A stretch of DNA of 60,000 bases from Polytrichum commune (Eukaryota; Streptophyta; Polytrichopsida; Polytrichales; Polytrichaceae). The position numbers were made by a program, and so were the translations under genes. Of the stretch, positions 45,415 to 58,075 are shown piece after piece. The stretch is taken from assembly GCA_950295325.1 (NCBI GenBank), contig OX485809.1:14138001-14198000 (forward strand). The letters are read 5' to 3'. Every line of letters starts with the position of its first letter. The first letter of the stretch is position 1. Below the pieces are notes generated by a model, which worked only from the letters and a program-made list of their open reading frames with translations, had not been told where the DNA came from and searched no databases.

Positions 45415-48400
45415 ATGTACACCTATGAAATCTTCCGCCAACAGGACACGCTTTCTGCAAGTGCGCCATCTGGGGTCTTACTATCGGTACCTGCTGGAAT
45501 CAGACAGGACAAATCTCGGTGTCTTTTACATCAAACTTCCACGAGATGTTCCTATTCTGGTGCGTTGGGAAAGACCAACAACTTGTGCTCCTGCCTGAGG
45601 ACTTCGTTCCTTGGGGATAGGTATGTGTGGTTGGATCCCTGTCTTAATCTTGGCTTTCATCACACTTCAGTCTGAATGCGATTATTGAAAGCTTATTTGA
45701 ATACCATGTACGGTCCTAATGGCTTCTGTTCTCAGCAGTTAATGACAAGGATTTGGAAGAGATGGCACTTCTTAGGTAACTGACTGGGAAGGATATCTAT
45801 GTTTGCAGGAGATTACAAATTAAGAAGCAAAGCAAAGGGCAGAGTCAAAGAAGACATGGCTCGGTAGTTGTCTCGGTGTTGAAGGTGAGTTTTATATCAT
45901 CCTCTGCGAACTGTAAGATTATATCCTTGCCATCCGGACGGCGTAGTTGACATTGGCTTTCATTTGTTTGCAGGATGAGAACGCCAGCAAAGATGGAGCT
46001 TTCGTTAGTTTTCCTGATGATGTTGAAGCTCTTAAAGCTGCCCTGCTTGTTTTTGAAGCTAGAGCCCTTGCTGCAGAAAAGGCAGAAAAACAAGCCTTAC
46101 AAGCATTGGCAGCTATTGGATCGAAGTCTCAAGATTCTACAAAGAACCTCGTTCAGAATACAGAAGAAGCAGTTGTCGAGTTAGAGGCTGTAAAGGATGC
46201 CTATAGAACAGAACTCGATAAAATGTCGAAGGCCAAGAAAAAAGTGGATCTGCAGCTATTTGAAGAGAAGCAAGAGAGCCTCGATCTTGCAGTGAGGGTG
46301 GAAAAAATTGCCGAGCTTGCTATTAGTAATGCAACTGCTCGAATAGCAGATGAGGCTAATTTGAAAGTAGCAGCTGCTGAAACTGCAGCGGCTGAGGCAA
46401 TTTTCCAAGTAGAGGAAAGGGTGCGGCATTCTGCAGATGAAGCGTCTGCCTCTGTCCTCATGGACGCCCGATTAGCTCTCGAAGAAGCCCTTGCAGCAGC
46501 CAAAACAGCTAAAGGGCAGGCAGAGAAAGCTCAGGCTTGCCTGGTTGACCAAGTGGGTCTGCAAAATGAGTTAGCAGAGTTGCAAGCGAAGCTTCTATTA
46601 CAGGAAGAGGCCTTGCTTTCTGTGGGTCGACACCTACAAGTTGCTAAAGGGGAGACTGAGCGTTTCCGTATTGAACTAGACGAAGCTCAAAATTTCATGA
46701 AAGCTGCAACAGCTCGAGTTGCTGCTGCGGAAGGAGTTGTCTTGGACGTTCAAAAAGCTGCGGAGCAGGCAGCCAAAGATCGTGAGGAAAGTTCTCAACG
46801 TGCAATGGATGCGATCAAGAAGGCTGCAAGAGCAAAAGAGGATGCTGATAAGGTCGCATATAAATCGGAGATAGATTCTCTTCAAGATGCAATTTCGGTA
46901 TCTCAGAAAGCCAATGAAGCTCGTAGGCTGGCTGAAAAGTCCAGGTACTAGTAGTTTGCACACCTTTGGTCGGCGCCTTTTAATATGCTGGGGACGTTTG
47001 GTACTGATATGATGGTTTAGTCGTTTCTGCTTATCGTGATGCTGTCTGGTTGGTCAATCCATAGTGGTGGCACGTTAATACTCATCATATCATCTAAAGG
47101 GAACTTTGACAGGTACGAAGCACTAGAGCGATCATTGTTAGCTGTGGAGGGAGCAGCTGCTGCATGGAAGAATCGTGCCTTCATTGCTGAGGACATATTG
47201 AGGCAGGTCAAAGAGAGCGGGACTGATGTTGTTGCTAGCAGTAAAATAGCAGAGCAATTCTCTGGTGGGGGACGCCTTGAGATGCTTGCTGGAAGTGAGA
47301 CAAGAATCAAGGACCTTCTGGAGAATGGTCCAAGACGAGAAACTCCCGATTGGATGAAACGTCGCATTCAGAGCGGACAGCAAGGGCTTCCACCAATGCA
47401 ACCTATTTCAATAACTGCTGAAGTTGAAGCTATGATTCCCCTACAACTCCCTTCCCCTGAGGATGTATGGGATGTTGCAAATGCAAAGGTGAAAGATGAC
47501 AAATATACTGCACAAGCAGCAGAGAAGGAAGCCCTTGATAAACAAAGAAAGGCTTTGGAGAGAGCTCTTCAGACGAAATCTATCAAGAAGCTAGTGAGGT
47601 ATCCAGAAGATGCAGAAGGGAAATTAGGTGAGCTCAGCAGAACCATTATGCAATTTGCTATACTAGGAGATGCACTAGGTTCTTATTGACGTCAATGTTG
47701 GCAATGAAAAAGGTGTAGTCACCGTCTGCACTTCTGGTGACAATCACGTTCTGCAATCAACACTTGAGAATTCCTGGGGCAACATCCAGCATTTTGTCAC
47801 AAGGGTTGTACGTTTAAAGACCTGCCTTACACATATTGACAAATGTCATCATTATCATGTTAACCATGAGGTCGCGAGGTGTTCCGAGGAGATGTTTTGC
47901 ATTTACATTCTCGGTGCATAAGCATTTGACTTGGTAGATGCATTGTAATCAGAAAAGTCAGAAGAAATGTAGCAAACCTAATATAAAAAAAGAAGTAGTA
48001 AATAATATGAATAGAAGTGAAACAGCGGCAGGTCTTTTGTATTAAGTTAAATGACATGATCTGGAGCGAGATATGACTCTTATGAGATATTGCGTAGGTA
48101 CTCTCACATAGTTATTAACAGTATATTGATAGTGTAGGGGTAAAATAGTGTTGTTCTGGTTTCTTTGTGGTTCCTAACAACATGTTTTATATTTTTTGTA
48201 TCATGTGCAGAGTCTGGCACAGGAACTGGCCGAGAGATTGTAGTAAGTACTCATAACCGATCTGGGTTGCATCGCATTCGATTAGCAAGGTAGTAACTGG
48301 CACAATTTAATTCGTGAGATTGAACGAGCACTAATATGTTCCAAAATATGTTTTCTCTTTTTTCTTGGGTCGCAATATCCAGTTCTTTTATTTCATTCCT

Positions 48401-51400
48401 AATTTGAATGTGATATGCTGCCATTGGTTAGTTTCAAGGTTTCAACTGGGAGAGCCATAGGCGAAATTGGTGGCTGGAGCTGTCCGCAAAAGCATCAGAT
48501 CTTTCTAAGTGTGGGATAACAACCATCTGGCTTCCTCCACCTACACAATCAGTTGCTCCTCAAGGTTACTATTCCTCTGCTATTACTATTACTATCCAGT
48601 CGCTTTTCTGGCAACTTTTCTTTTGTGCATATTTTGTAATGGTGCTGAACATGTCTGAGTACATATTTTGTATCTTTGAGACATATATATTTGAATTGAG
48701 GCTGGGGGGATTCACTTGTAGAATGACTGCAGTTGTTTTTTGGTTCTTGCTTAATAATAAGATACATTAGGATTAGCTGTACACAAGAATGCTTATGTTT
48801 TCTTATGCAAAGTGGTCTTTGTGCATTCAGCATCTCTCATACTTGTCAGGAGCATTGTTGCAGGGTATATGCCAGGGGACCTATATAACTTGAACTCTGC
48901 CTATGGAAAAGCAGAGGAGCTGAAGCAATGCATTGAGGAGATGCACAATAACAACCTCCTGGTAATACACCACAATGTTTCTGCTGATCTTCCATGGTCA
49001 CATGTTAATTTTATCAGCTGGTGCAGTGCAGGCCATGAGGATTTTATTATGGATTTTTCACAACTGAACTATCTGGCTAAATCTGCTGAGCTACTGTAGC
49101 CAGGAAGCACGCATCAAATCAGGACTGTTCCATGTAATTAGTCCAGTAAATCCAATTGGAAGGAAAAAGCACGGCTTGACCACTTTTGCGTGTGAACACC
49201 AGAAGCATGCTTGTGGATATCTATGTGTAATTCCTTTATAATGGCAGTTGGAACTTCTGTTAGTATAGTGTGGATGTGTACCAGGCTTTTGTGCTATTTG
49301 GGCCTTTTCTTTCTCGAATCTTCTATATTCTCTTAGATATATAGATTTCCTGCAACTGGAGCCTGACAGCAGAGTTTGTGGTGCAGGTTCTTGGAGATGT
49401 AGTGCTCAACCATCGTTGTGCTCAGAAGCAGGTATTTAAATACGCATGACTTTATTGTGTTCACTTAAGAAGTAAGACTTGTTCTTGGAATATTGTTTAC
49501 AAAACTGTCATCTGTGTCTTAGCTTCATTTTAAACTTAGTATTTGGCAACCAGAATAGCATACATGAGGGGTTTCACAATCTAAATTTCACAGTTTTAAA
49601 AGGCAATGTGGAACTTGTAGCAGAGGAGAACTTTTTGTCATGTATTGGCCTGTTCTTCATCATTTTCAATCAAGAATACGTCATTGCATGGCAGTTCCAA
49701 ACCCCTCACAGGGCATTCTTTTTTAACTGCTTTTTTGGAAGCCTATAACAGAAAATGAAGAAATCAAACACATGCTCAGTATTACAGGGCACACTAGTAC
49801 CCTGATGGTTCACATGATATTATTGAAATATCTCATTATATTGGTCTCCTTGTCAGGACTATCAGGATACTTAGTGTGCCCTTATCAGATACACAGTGGT
49901 AGTCAGTCTATGAAATTAGCATGTATCAATCTTTCATTTTTATCTCTTGAATCGACGAGTATCGAGAGCGTTCGCTTCTGTATCTGTGGTCCTGTTGTAG
50001 GTATTCACATTATTGTCTCACATGTCTCAAAACAGGTGAGGTAAGATTATGGTTTTCAGGGCAGCTTGATTAAATCTTCATTTGTGGGTAACTTGGAATT
50101 AAAAAACTTGGAAATGGTCCTTCACTCTAAATGTAGGTCAAAGTTGCAGAGATCAAGCTTCTTTATTAGAGTTTAACCTAAGTAATTTACTGTGACCCTT
50201 TAGTATATGCAGAGGAATCCTCATGCTTAAATGTTGCCTGAAAATTCATGTCTAGGGAGAAAACGGTATTTGGAATGTGTTTGGAGGAAAACTTGCCTGG
50301 GGCCCAGATGCAATAGTAAGAGATGACCCTAACTTTCATGGACGCGGCAATATATCAAGTGGTAATTTTCGCACCGTTTTTGTGGTGGTATACTACATTG
50401 TTTTTGCATTGACTCACATTATATGCAAGGTATGTGCTCTGGTGGCAAGCTGAGGGGTTGAGCAGAGGAGGTTTGTGGTCATTGTGGCTTGGGTGATTTA
50501 CAGAGAATCTAAGACGAGACTGGTTTTCGGTAGTGTTCACAAAAGTAACCGGATTTTAGTTTATGGAGATGGTAGGTTGGGCTTCCTGTCCATCAACATG
50601 TAGTCTAGCACACTCTGACCCATGATTGTTTCACCTCTGAAGGGGATTTTTTCCATGCGGCACCAAACATCGACCATTCTCAAGATTTTGTGCGCAGAGA
50701 TATAAAAGAGTGGATGAAATGGTTACGAACTGAGTTTAAATTTGATGGATGGCGACTTGACTTTGTCAGGTTTTTACTCTGTACCATGTGATTGCTGTTG
50801 CTTACCATGAGTGGAATGCATGGTTGAGACTTACAGTTATGAGTGTTGACAACTCCCATGGCACTTATAAACATGATCTGAAGGACAAGGTAAAGGAGAA
50901 TACCTGGTGCGTGCTTCCGGGAACCTGACCTTCTGTAGTTCTAAGCTTGCCAACAAACTGTTTTGCACAGGGGATTTTGGGGTGGACATGTGAAGGAGTA
51001 TATAGAGGCAACAAGCCCAGCATTTGCAATTGGTGAATACTGGGACAGTCTGGCATATGAGGGTGGACAAGTGAGCTACAATCAAGGTTCAAATCAACTC
51101 CCAAAACAAGGATAATTAGCAATTTCTCTCTGCCATGTATGATTCTGGCATAGAAGGTGATCTTGAATCATCGGTTTCTAATTATAATCATGGCTATCTT
51201 CTCACAGCACTGCATATTTACGCAGCTGAAACTGAATGATGTTCCATGCCCTTGTCCACTAAACATCTCTTTGTTGTGGGTGTACACAGATTCTCATAGA
51301 CAGCGCATAATTAACTGGATCAATGCTGCTGGTGGCACATCATCAGCGTTTGATGTGACAACCAAGGTCCTTCAAGGCTTGATATTCCTTTTCATGAAGT

Positions 51401-52445
51401 TCAAATCACTGAAAGAGATTGTTCCTCTTGCAAATTGTTTTCATATGCTTGAAGGAGATAAGTTCTATAGAAAATTTATACCTGTTACGAATTTAAATAC
51501 TACGGTTAGGTTCACTCACTCTAATTTGGATGTATTTATGATAAATCAACAGGGTATATTGCATTCGGCACTACATGGTGAGTTCTGGAGGTTAATTGAC
51601 CCTCAAGGCAAGCCTCCAGGAGTCATGGGATGGTGGCCCTCTCGTGCTGTGACATTTCTCGAGAATCATGATACTGGCTCAACTCAGGTCCAAATCATTT
51701 ATCTTGTGAATTGAAAAATCTCATGATTTTGCAGCTTCTTGCTTTAAGACTTACCAATTCATCTACTTCAAAGACTTCCCATTTTCTGAGATCGGGATTT
51801 CAGCTACTTCATTATTTACTACATTACATGAAGAATCTAAGGTATGGTTGTTGCCGTTCTATTTTCCAGGGTCACTGGCCATTCCCTCGTGACAAGCTGA
51901 TGATGGGCTATGCGTATATCCTGACACACCCAGGAACAGTAAGTGCAATATGAAGTACAGTATATTGAGTTGCTTGTTTTTTACATTGTATTCGGTGTAA
52001 ATTGTAGCCAGGTATCTGTTAGTAACATACATACCCTAGGTTCTACTCATGGTTGATTAGGTGTAGGTTCTATAATGTTCTATAGTGTACGCATGTTTGA
52101 ATGAAACTAAACTTGTCCTTGTTCCAGTTTGATAGAACATAACATTTTGTAAGTCTGTGTTTCTTGTGACAGCCTGTGATATTTTACGACCACTTCTATG
52201 ATTTTGGACTGCACGACAACATAGCAGAGCTCATTGGCGTGAGAACGCGTACCGGTGTGCACTGTCGCAGTCCAGTCAAAATCTTCCAAGCAAACTTTGA
52301 TGGATATGCTGCTCAGGTAGGAGACAACTTAGTAATGAAGATTGGTCATCTTGATTGGAATCCGTCGAAACAAAACAACCTAGCCGGAAGCTGGGAGCGT
52401 TGTGTAGACAAGGGTGCTGAATATCAGCTGTGGGAGCGCCAATAA
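45415..52445 (+). CDS. Plastid-type alpha-amylase with long N-terminal coiled coil
   Basis: Fifteen exons join in phase: 45415-45620, 45809-45884, 45974-46944, 47113-47627, 48211-48242, 48432-48564, 48864-48961, 49387-49431, 50256-50361, 50643-50769, 50971-51086, 51290-51366, 51553-51687, 51870-51938, 52173-52445; 992 aa. Residues 1-~94 are Ser/Arg-rich and lack acids, like a plastid transit peptide. Residues ~100-480 are Ala/Glu/Lys-rich coiled coil. From ~590 a GH13 domain resembles Arabidopsis AMY3: [34 protein letters not shown] (nucleophile Asp767), AIGEYWDS (acid/base Glu792) and [11 protein letters not shown] (Asp874); all catalytic residues are present. Expected role: endo-hydrolysis of alpha-1,4-glucan (starch) in plastids. 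AMY3 has CBM45 modules where this protein has the coiled coil. The start is the least certain part; the ATG context is weak and an upstream coding exon is possible. Confidence 0.9.
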
Positions 52446-53882
52446 GATTGGGTGTTCCACCTACTCCATAAGGAATATCTCGTCCAACAGACTTCAATTA
52501 TATATGGATGCAGATGCTACCTTGATACAAAATACAATCAACCTGGTCTCTGAGCTTACTCTCCTGGCTCAATTACACAAATCCCTCAATTACACAAATT
52601 ACATTTATTTCTGAGATTCAATTGAAATGGAGATGTCAATGAGGTGCCACCAAAGGTGGCTATCAGGACCATCTTAGTCAGCTACTGATTTGCCCAACGA
52701 TATTCTAGAGTTCTAATAAGTTAGCATCTGCCAGAACCCGCAGTGCTTCAATAAGGACATGGAGTTGAACCTAAAGGACAGGATGAATCAGGAGCATCAC
52801 ACTTGTACCATGAGTGGTGAATTCCTTCCTCAACCTGTCAAACAATGTAATCTTCCTATCCATGTCTGGAATGACATTCTTTGAGGAATTGTCAGTTCCT
52901 ATAAGGGTGGGAGGGTTTTCTACTGACTTCTGAACGTGGGGAAATAAAAATTGGTGACAGAATCCTGTTTGGGATGTTTGTAGATTGTGGGCATGTTTAA
53001 GAGCAGGTCCCTCTGGTCCAAATCACTACCCTACTTTGAACCTCAGTACTTGAAAAAGAAAGTTCATTTTTCACAAACAGTAGTGCGCCCAGGTGTGGAT
53101 GGACAATGTTGAGCACACAAGTTAAATGGTTGACCTCTCTCTCTATATATATATATTTATAGATAGATAGATAGATGGATGGATAGATAGATTTAATGCA
53201 TGTCTTTGGTCGTGTAGTTACTATGTAGTTCCAACAACTTGGTTTTTATTACAACTATGTCCCATAGTAGCTTAAATCGGTTTTTGCAAATAGGAATTTG
53301 TTTCCTGAGTCATACAATTACGTGTCATACAACGGTGTGTTGACCTTTTGAGAAAGTTGATGTCAGTGGATGAAAGAGTGTCATGGAGTCTTTCTTAAGC
53401 GCATATGAGGTTACTAACTCCTGAATACGTCAAGTATAGTCCACAGTACAATGCAAGTACATGGATCACTTCTCATTCCGCATACCCCGTAACGTTCGGA
53501 AGTCCGAAGTCTGGCATTCTTCATCAGCAATAGGCGACCTGTCTTCGTCAAGATCAAGTACTATAGAAAAGTGGCTATATGGTACCTAAATAGGATGCGA
53601 TTTTACCTGTGCTAACATCAGTTTCTCATTCCCATTCCCAAGACATCTCCAAGCTTCAGGAGAACGCAAATGGTACATATGAATGATATGAATTTGAAAG
53701 GCATGATACCGCTGTGATTCGATGGCAATTTCAGGTACAATAAACCCCTCACACAATGAATGTCTCAACTCCAAATGGTGGCTTTCACCTGCTATGATTC
53801 TTAAAGATACCTATCAGAAGAAATGGTTACGATCGCTACTACCCATGGTGTCGATTCGGGGACGAGTTTTGGCTGCAGTACA
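52446..53882. other. Spacer between amylase and the membrane-protein gene
   Basis: Holds the 3' ends of two convergent genes. A TA/GATA simple repeat lies at 53145-53192. No other gene is seen. Confidence 0.5.
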
Positions 53883-55363
53883 TCACTTGTCCTCGGGTCC
53901 TTGTGCTTCCCTTCCTCTTGACAGCATCTTCTGCGGATGGATCGGCCGGGTGCTTTTTGTTTTTGCAAGTGGAGGCAAAGGTCCAGGGGCGATGGACATG
54001 GAGACCATCTCTGACTCATCCGATCTCGCTCCAGATGGCAGCAGGCCATCACCCTCATTTTCTGAAGCATTTGGAGTCTTCGGCGGTGAAGTCTTCCGCC
54101 CCCACTGGCTGAGCAGAAAAGCAATAGCGGGCCACAGCACAATGTTCACTACTGCTAGCATTGCAGTCGTAGAGCCTCCCACTAATGCAAAAGCCCAATA
54201 TACCTTCCGGGGAAGGTTCATTTGTTCGGTTACTCTACAATACTGTGGGATGCAGATTTCGGCATACCTTGTCCAATTAATGTCCATGTGCAGAAAAGCA
54301 ATTCCCTCGCTATTGTTGAGAACAAGCACTTTGGGGTTACGGTCACCAGATATAAATCGAAAATAGAAATTTGCTTGTTGATTTGTGGCACCTAGGTAGT
54401 AACTCTCATAATCTTGTACATCGTTGGGATTCAGAGCATTGAGCAGAAACAAGGTCAAAGCATCATCATAAAGAGTCGCTGTTGGGTCTGCGACCAATAA
54501 GCTCATTCTCTCACGAGTACTCAGAAGCAAGTCTGCAAAAGAAAGTGACAGTGATCACTCCATTGGCGAGTCTCGGTCAAAAGTGTCGAAAGCAGAACAT
54601 GATTCTAGATTTACGTATAGCACATGTTTAAATTGCTCACTTCAGTTTTCAAAGAGACTCACCTCGAGCATGCTTGACAACGAGTGCGCGTAAAACCTCC
54701 GGGGTGAGGAGAATTGGTGACTCCAGAAGGATTTCTGGATCCAACTTATTAATTTTCTCTGGATCCAACTTAAAAATTTTCTCTGGATCCAACTTAAATT
54801 TCTCTGTCTTGTTAAGTGTTAACAATCGTCCTGAAATCGCCGAACATAACTCAGTACAGATACCACCATTGGTGCAAAATGATGTGTTCCCATCACTTGG
54901 CCACAAACTTGTAGTTGGGCAAAACGTGTCAGATGTCGCAGGTTCTTGCATTGTTCTCACTGTCGTTGTCGGCAAATCATATTGTGTATAATTTCCACTG
55001 GGATCCATGGGTAAAGTGATGTCAAGACTGGTCTCGTTGTATTGAATATGCCATTCTGTTGAGTTCTCGTTGAGGATGTAAAACTTCGTGAACTCCTTCC
55101 ATGAGATAGTTGTCGTGTTACACACACAACTCACAATCTTCAGCCTCTCCGGCAGAGTCAGGTCGCTAGTGTTGTAAACATAACGAGGAATAAATTCGCG
55201 ATTCTTTGTCTGCAGATCAGTTATCACAGTCACCTGGACGTTTGGTGATCCTGTATTGATAATGTCGGTGACCGAGAGCGCAAACGTGGTACTCAGGACG
55301 AGTAGAAAGAGAAACCGACAAGTCCCTCGGCAGGTCCGGTTCGGGTAGTCTTCTGGTTCTGGT
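53883..55363 (-). CDS. Secreted single-pass membrane protein of unknown function (5' end unresolved)
   Basis: Two exons join in phase on the minus strand: 55363-54663 and 54532-53883 (stop), 449 residues. No ATG precedes the conserved-looking part in frame, so a short upstream exon carrying the start is missing; the exon follows an acceptor-like ctacag. The first part reads CRFLFLLVLSTTFALSV, the hydrophobic core of a signal peptide. The ectodomain is rich in N-x-S/T sites (YNTS, CNTT, NYTQ, NKTE, NNSE, NWTR) and paired Cys. A tandem KLDPEKI repeat follows. A single membrane helix (VYWAFALVGGSTTAMLAVVN) precedes a ~65-residue Ser/Pro-rich, charged cytosolic tail. A CxxxxC motif (CIPQYC) sits just before the helix. 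I know no named family; a cell-surface role is inferred from topology only. Confidence 0.7.
54735..54810 (-). repeat. 24-bp coding tandem repeat (KLDPEKI)
   Basis: Three copies of a ~24-bp unit containing ctctggatccaactta lie inside the membrane-protein coding exon. They encode FKLDPEKI, FKLDPEKI and NKLDPEIL in frame, so the repeat changes protein length without breaking the frame. Confidence 0.85.
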
Positions 55364-57934
55364 CTGTAGCATTAATTTGGAAACACAATGTCAGTCCGAA
55401 GGATCAACGTGGCCACAAACAATCACGTGAAAATACACAGATACAGTAGCACTCATTCTTAAATCTTGATTAACTGCCAGATCCTTGCAGACAGGACGGC
55501 TAGGACATCCTTCCTTTCTGCATAATTCGAACTGCACAACCCGCGCACATATATATGAGAGGGTATTGTCCCTTCTGCCTTAAGTCTAACCCAGCATGCT
55601 GCAAATATGTGTGAACTTGAACAAGAACACAGTACTACTTATAAGGGCGGGTTTATATTAAGGTTCAAGACCAAAGGAACGATGAGCAAGTTATTGGTCG
55701 AGAGCAAGTTCTTAGATCTTGAAGTTGGACCCAAAGCATGGAAAAAATGATTCTTTTGTGAGAGTGGTGCTAATGTGAGCCCACTTTCCCGCCATATCTT
55801 GAGGGTCTCGACTTCAGAAAATACTCCACCGAATTTGAGAAGCCAAACCTCAAGCTTGCTGCTTCCAATCTTGAGTGCAAAAGTGAGGTGCAAGAAGAGG
55901 TGCTTTGGACCCCAAGTTTCTTTGTACCAGGACCTTAATGTAAACCTGGACCATGATTCCACAACAACGAAGCAGTAGTGAACTGGGTTCTAGTGCAATA
56001 CACTACAAAGTCACACTCAAATCAGCTGTAAAAACACTGAATCTGGCGAAGGTTAGCGGCTTACTGTTGTTTGTGGTCTCTCAAAAAATTGGCTGTCTTT
56101 TGATTCACCCACAGTACGGTCGCCTCCATGGTTGCGCACTCGATCTGCTTCCCGACTTACGGAATTATGCACCCAATCTGCTCCTAAACCAGCCAGCGAC
56201 TAATCTATTCTCACGATTCTGTACCAGACAACGACACAGAGTTTTAATTCCTCTCACACAAATATACAAGAATAAGAACTCAAACAACTTACAACGTCAT
56301 GACCTGTAAATGAGAAACCTGCCAGTACTGCACATCGCAGTTATACAACTGATCAGCCGGCAGACCAGCAAATCAAGTCTGATGAAAGTTGTGTATGCAG
56401 TTAGAGCGTTTATTGACCAGGATTCGACGAGTGTGCACTCGGTGCATTGCCTCAGAAGAGTGTGATAAGATTCCGATGTACCATGCAATTATAATAAACT
56501 CATGATCAGTTGGGATCAGGGCTGGCGTCACCGCTTGTCACAGCAGGTTATAATGTTGGTAATGTTCTAGGAATCATTAAGTATAACTAGTGTCGTTAGC
56601 ATAGAATTGGAAGAAAACTGCATGGCCTCTTCCTAGTTTAATTCCACTTGAGCTCCCACCTTCAAAGCATGATCACACCAATCGCTAATACAGAGCGGTG
56701 CTAAATTGGGTAACATTATTTTAAAGGGGAGATCACTGTGCTTTGTCTAATTAGAGTGGGTTACCACTTTAACGTTTTATCGAAAGCATCATTTTTCCTT
56801 AAATAACATAAGTAGAGTAAATATGATGTTTATTGGCACTTACTATTTGGATTTACGATATGCTTCTTTTCTTTTCAAAATAGTGATGTGATCTATTACC
56901 AAGTAAAGTTGTTAATGGTCTAAAATGTCCAAACAAGCAATTTAACATGTGTTGGCAATATATGAGATTTGTTCAGTAAATTGATGTAGCGTTGCGTAAT
57001 TTTGAATAGTAAGTGACACTAAATATCATATTTAGTGTAGTTAGTATGCACACCAAAGAATATGATATGACTTAGTTGATAAAAAAATGACACTCTTAAT
57101 GAAAATGTTATAGCAATGCATAATTCCAATCGGTAACCCACAATAATTAGACAAAACAATGTAGTTTCATTAGATGTCCCACATGTTTACTCTATAATTA
57201 TGAGCTTCATAAAGTGTGGGTCCCGTGATCAAAACTAATATCGTATAACACACATGGGTTTACATAAAAATAGTTGAAGCTAAGATTGTATTTGGTCAAA
57301 GATTGTGAGGTATTGATAATTGATTCTCTTAAAGAGGAGTTGAAAGTTGGGTTGCCATATACCCAAGTTATTCCGACCGAAGAGGGCTTCCCAGGCCCCG
57401 CCAACGGAATTGTAACAATAAGGCCTGACGCGTGGGTCCAGCTCATGGGCTAAACCCGACATTGTTTGATCGCAAGGCTATGTATGAAGAACTAGTGACC
57501 ATGATCTCATAACATCACCCAACAAGCAAATCTCTGCATTCACGTGCCAATATATTCAAGCCGACATTGTTCACAAAAAAAACACTATCGACACCTTCAT
57601 TGTTCACATAACACATTGTTTAACTGGCATTAAAGATAAATTGTATTTCTACATTAATTTTGAAAAAATTGAAGTGCCAAAATTGGCATGAAAGAACCGG
57701 AAGATGTCGCAAAAATGTAATAACCATCAACAAATCGGTAAATGATCACAACAGACTACATTCACGCACATAACAATTTCCAAAAGCAGACAACTTCTAT
57801 TTTGGGAAGTGTATATACATTTCATACAAGCGACAACGATTTGCAATACCAAACATTTACAATCTTAGTGATAGTAGTTTTCTATTCACATTGAAGATCC
57901 CAACTATAAGTTGTACCTATCTTCTATACGCAAC
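55364..57934. other. Upstream region of the membrane-protein gene and intergenic DNA
   Basis: Should contain the missing first exon and promoter of the gene at 53883-55363, which I could not place. Frames at 55639-55962 (minus) and 55953-56309 (plus) lack motifs. A 23-bp perfect-type palindrome of the element P end lies at 57016-57038. Otherwise featureless and AT-rich after 56.5 kb. Confidence 0.45.
57016..57038. repeat. Solo palindromic end of element P
   Basis: acactaaatatcatatttag plus tgt: a 23-bp palindrome around a single central base, identical to the ends of copies B and C. No body flanks it on either side. Confidence 0.75.
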
Positions 57935-58075
57935 CACTACAACAGATTGGGTATTTTGTGACTAGGGAAATATGACTGGGGATGACTGGTGACTACATGC
58001 AGTCACATTTTGCTAGGCCTCGACCCTTGGGGGGTACGAAATTCAAAAATATGACTCGCAGTCATATTTAACGTA
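57935..58075 (+). mobile_element. CACTA-type transposon end
   Basis: cactacaacagattgggtat followed by tttgtgac fits the En/Spm (CACTA) terminal pattern. Subterminal repeats follow: atatgactgg, ggatgactgg, gtgactacatgcagtcac and the hairpin atatgactcgcagtcatat (58050-58070). The matching right end was not found before 60000, so the element is either truncated or runs out of the window. Confidence 0.65.

Noticed and set aside
53722-54366. 214-residue plus-strand frame antisense to the membrane-protein exon
   Set aside because: The minus-strand frame has a membrane helix, glycosylation sites and phased splice sites; the plus strand has none.
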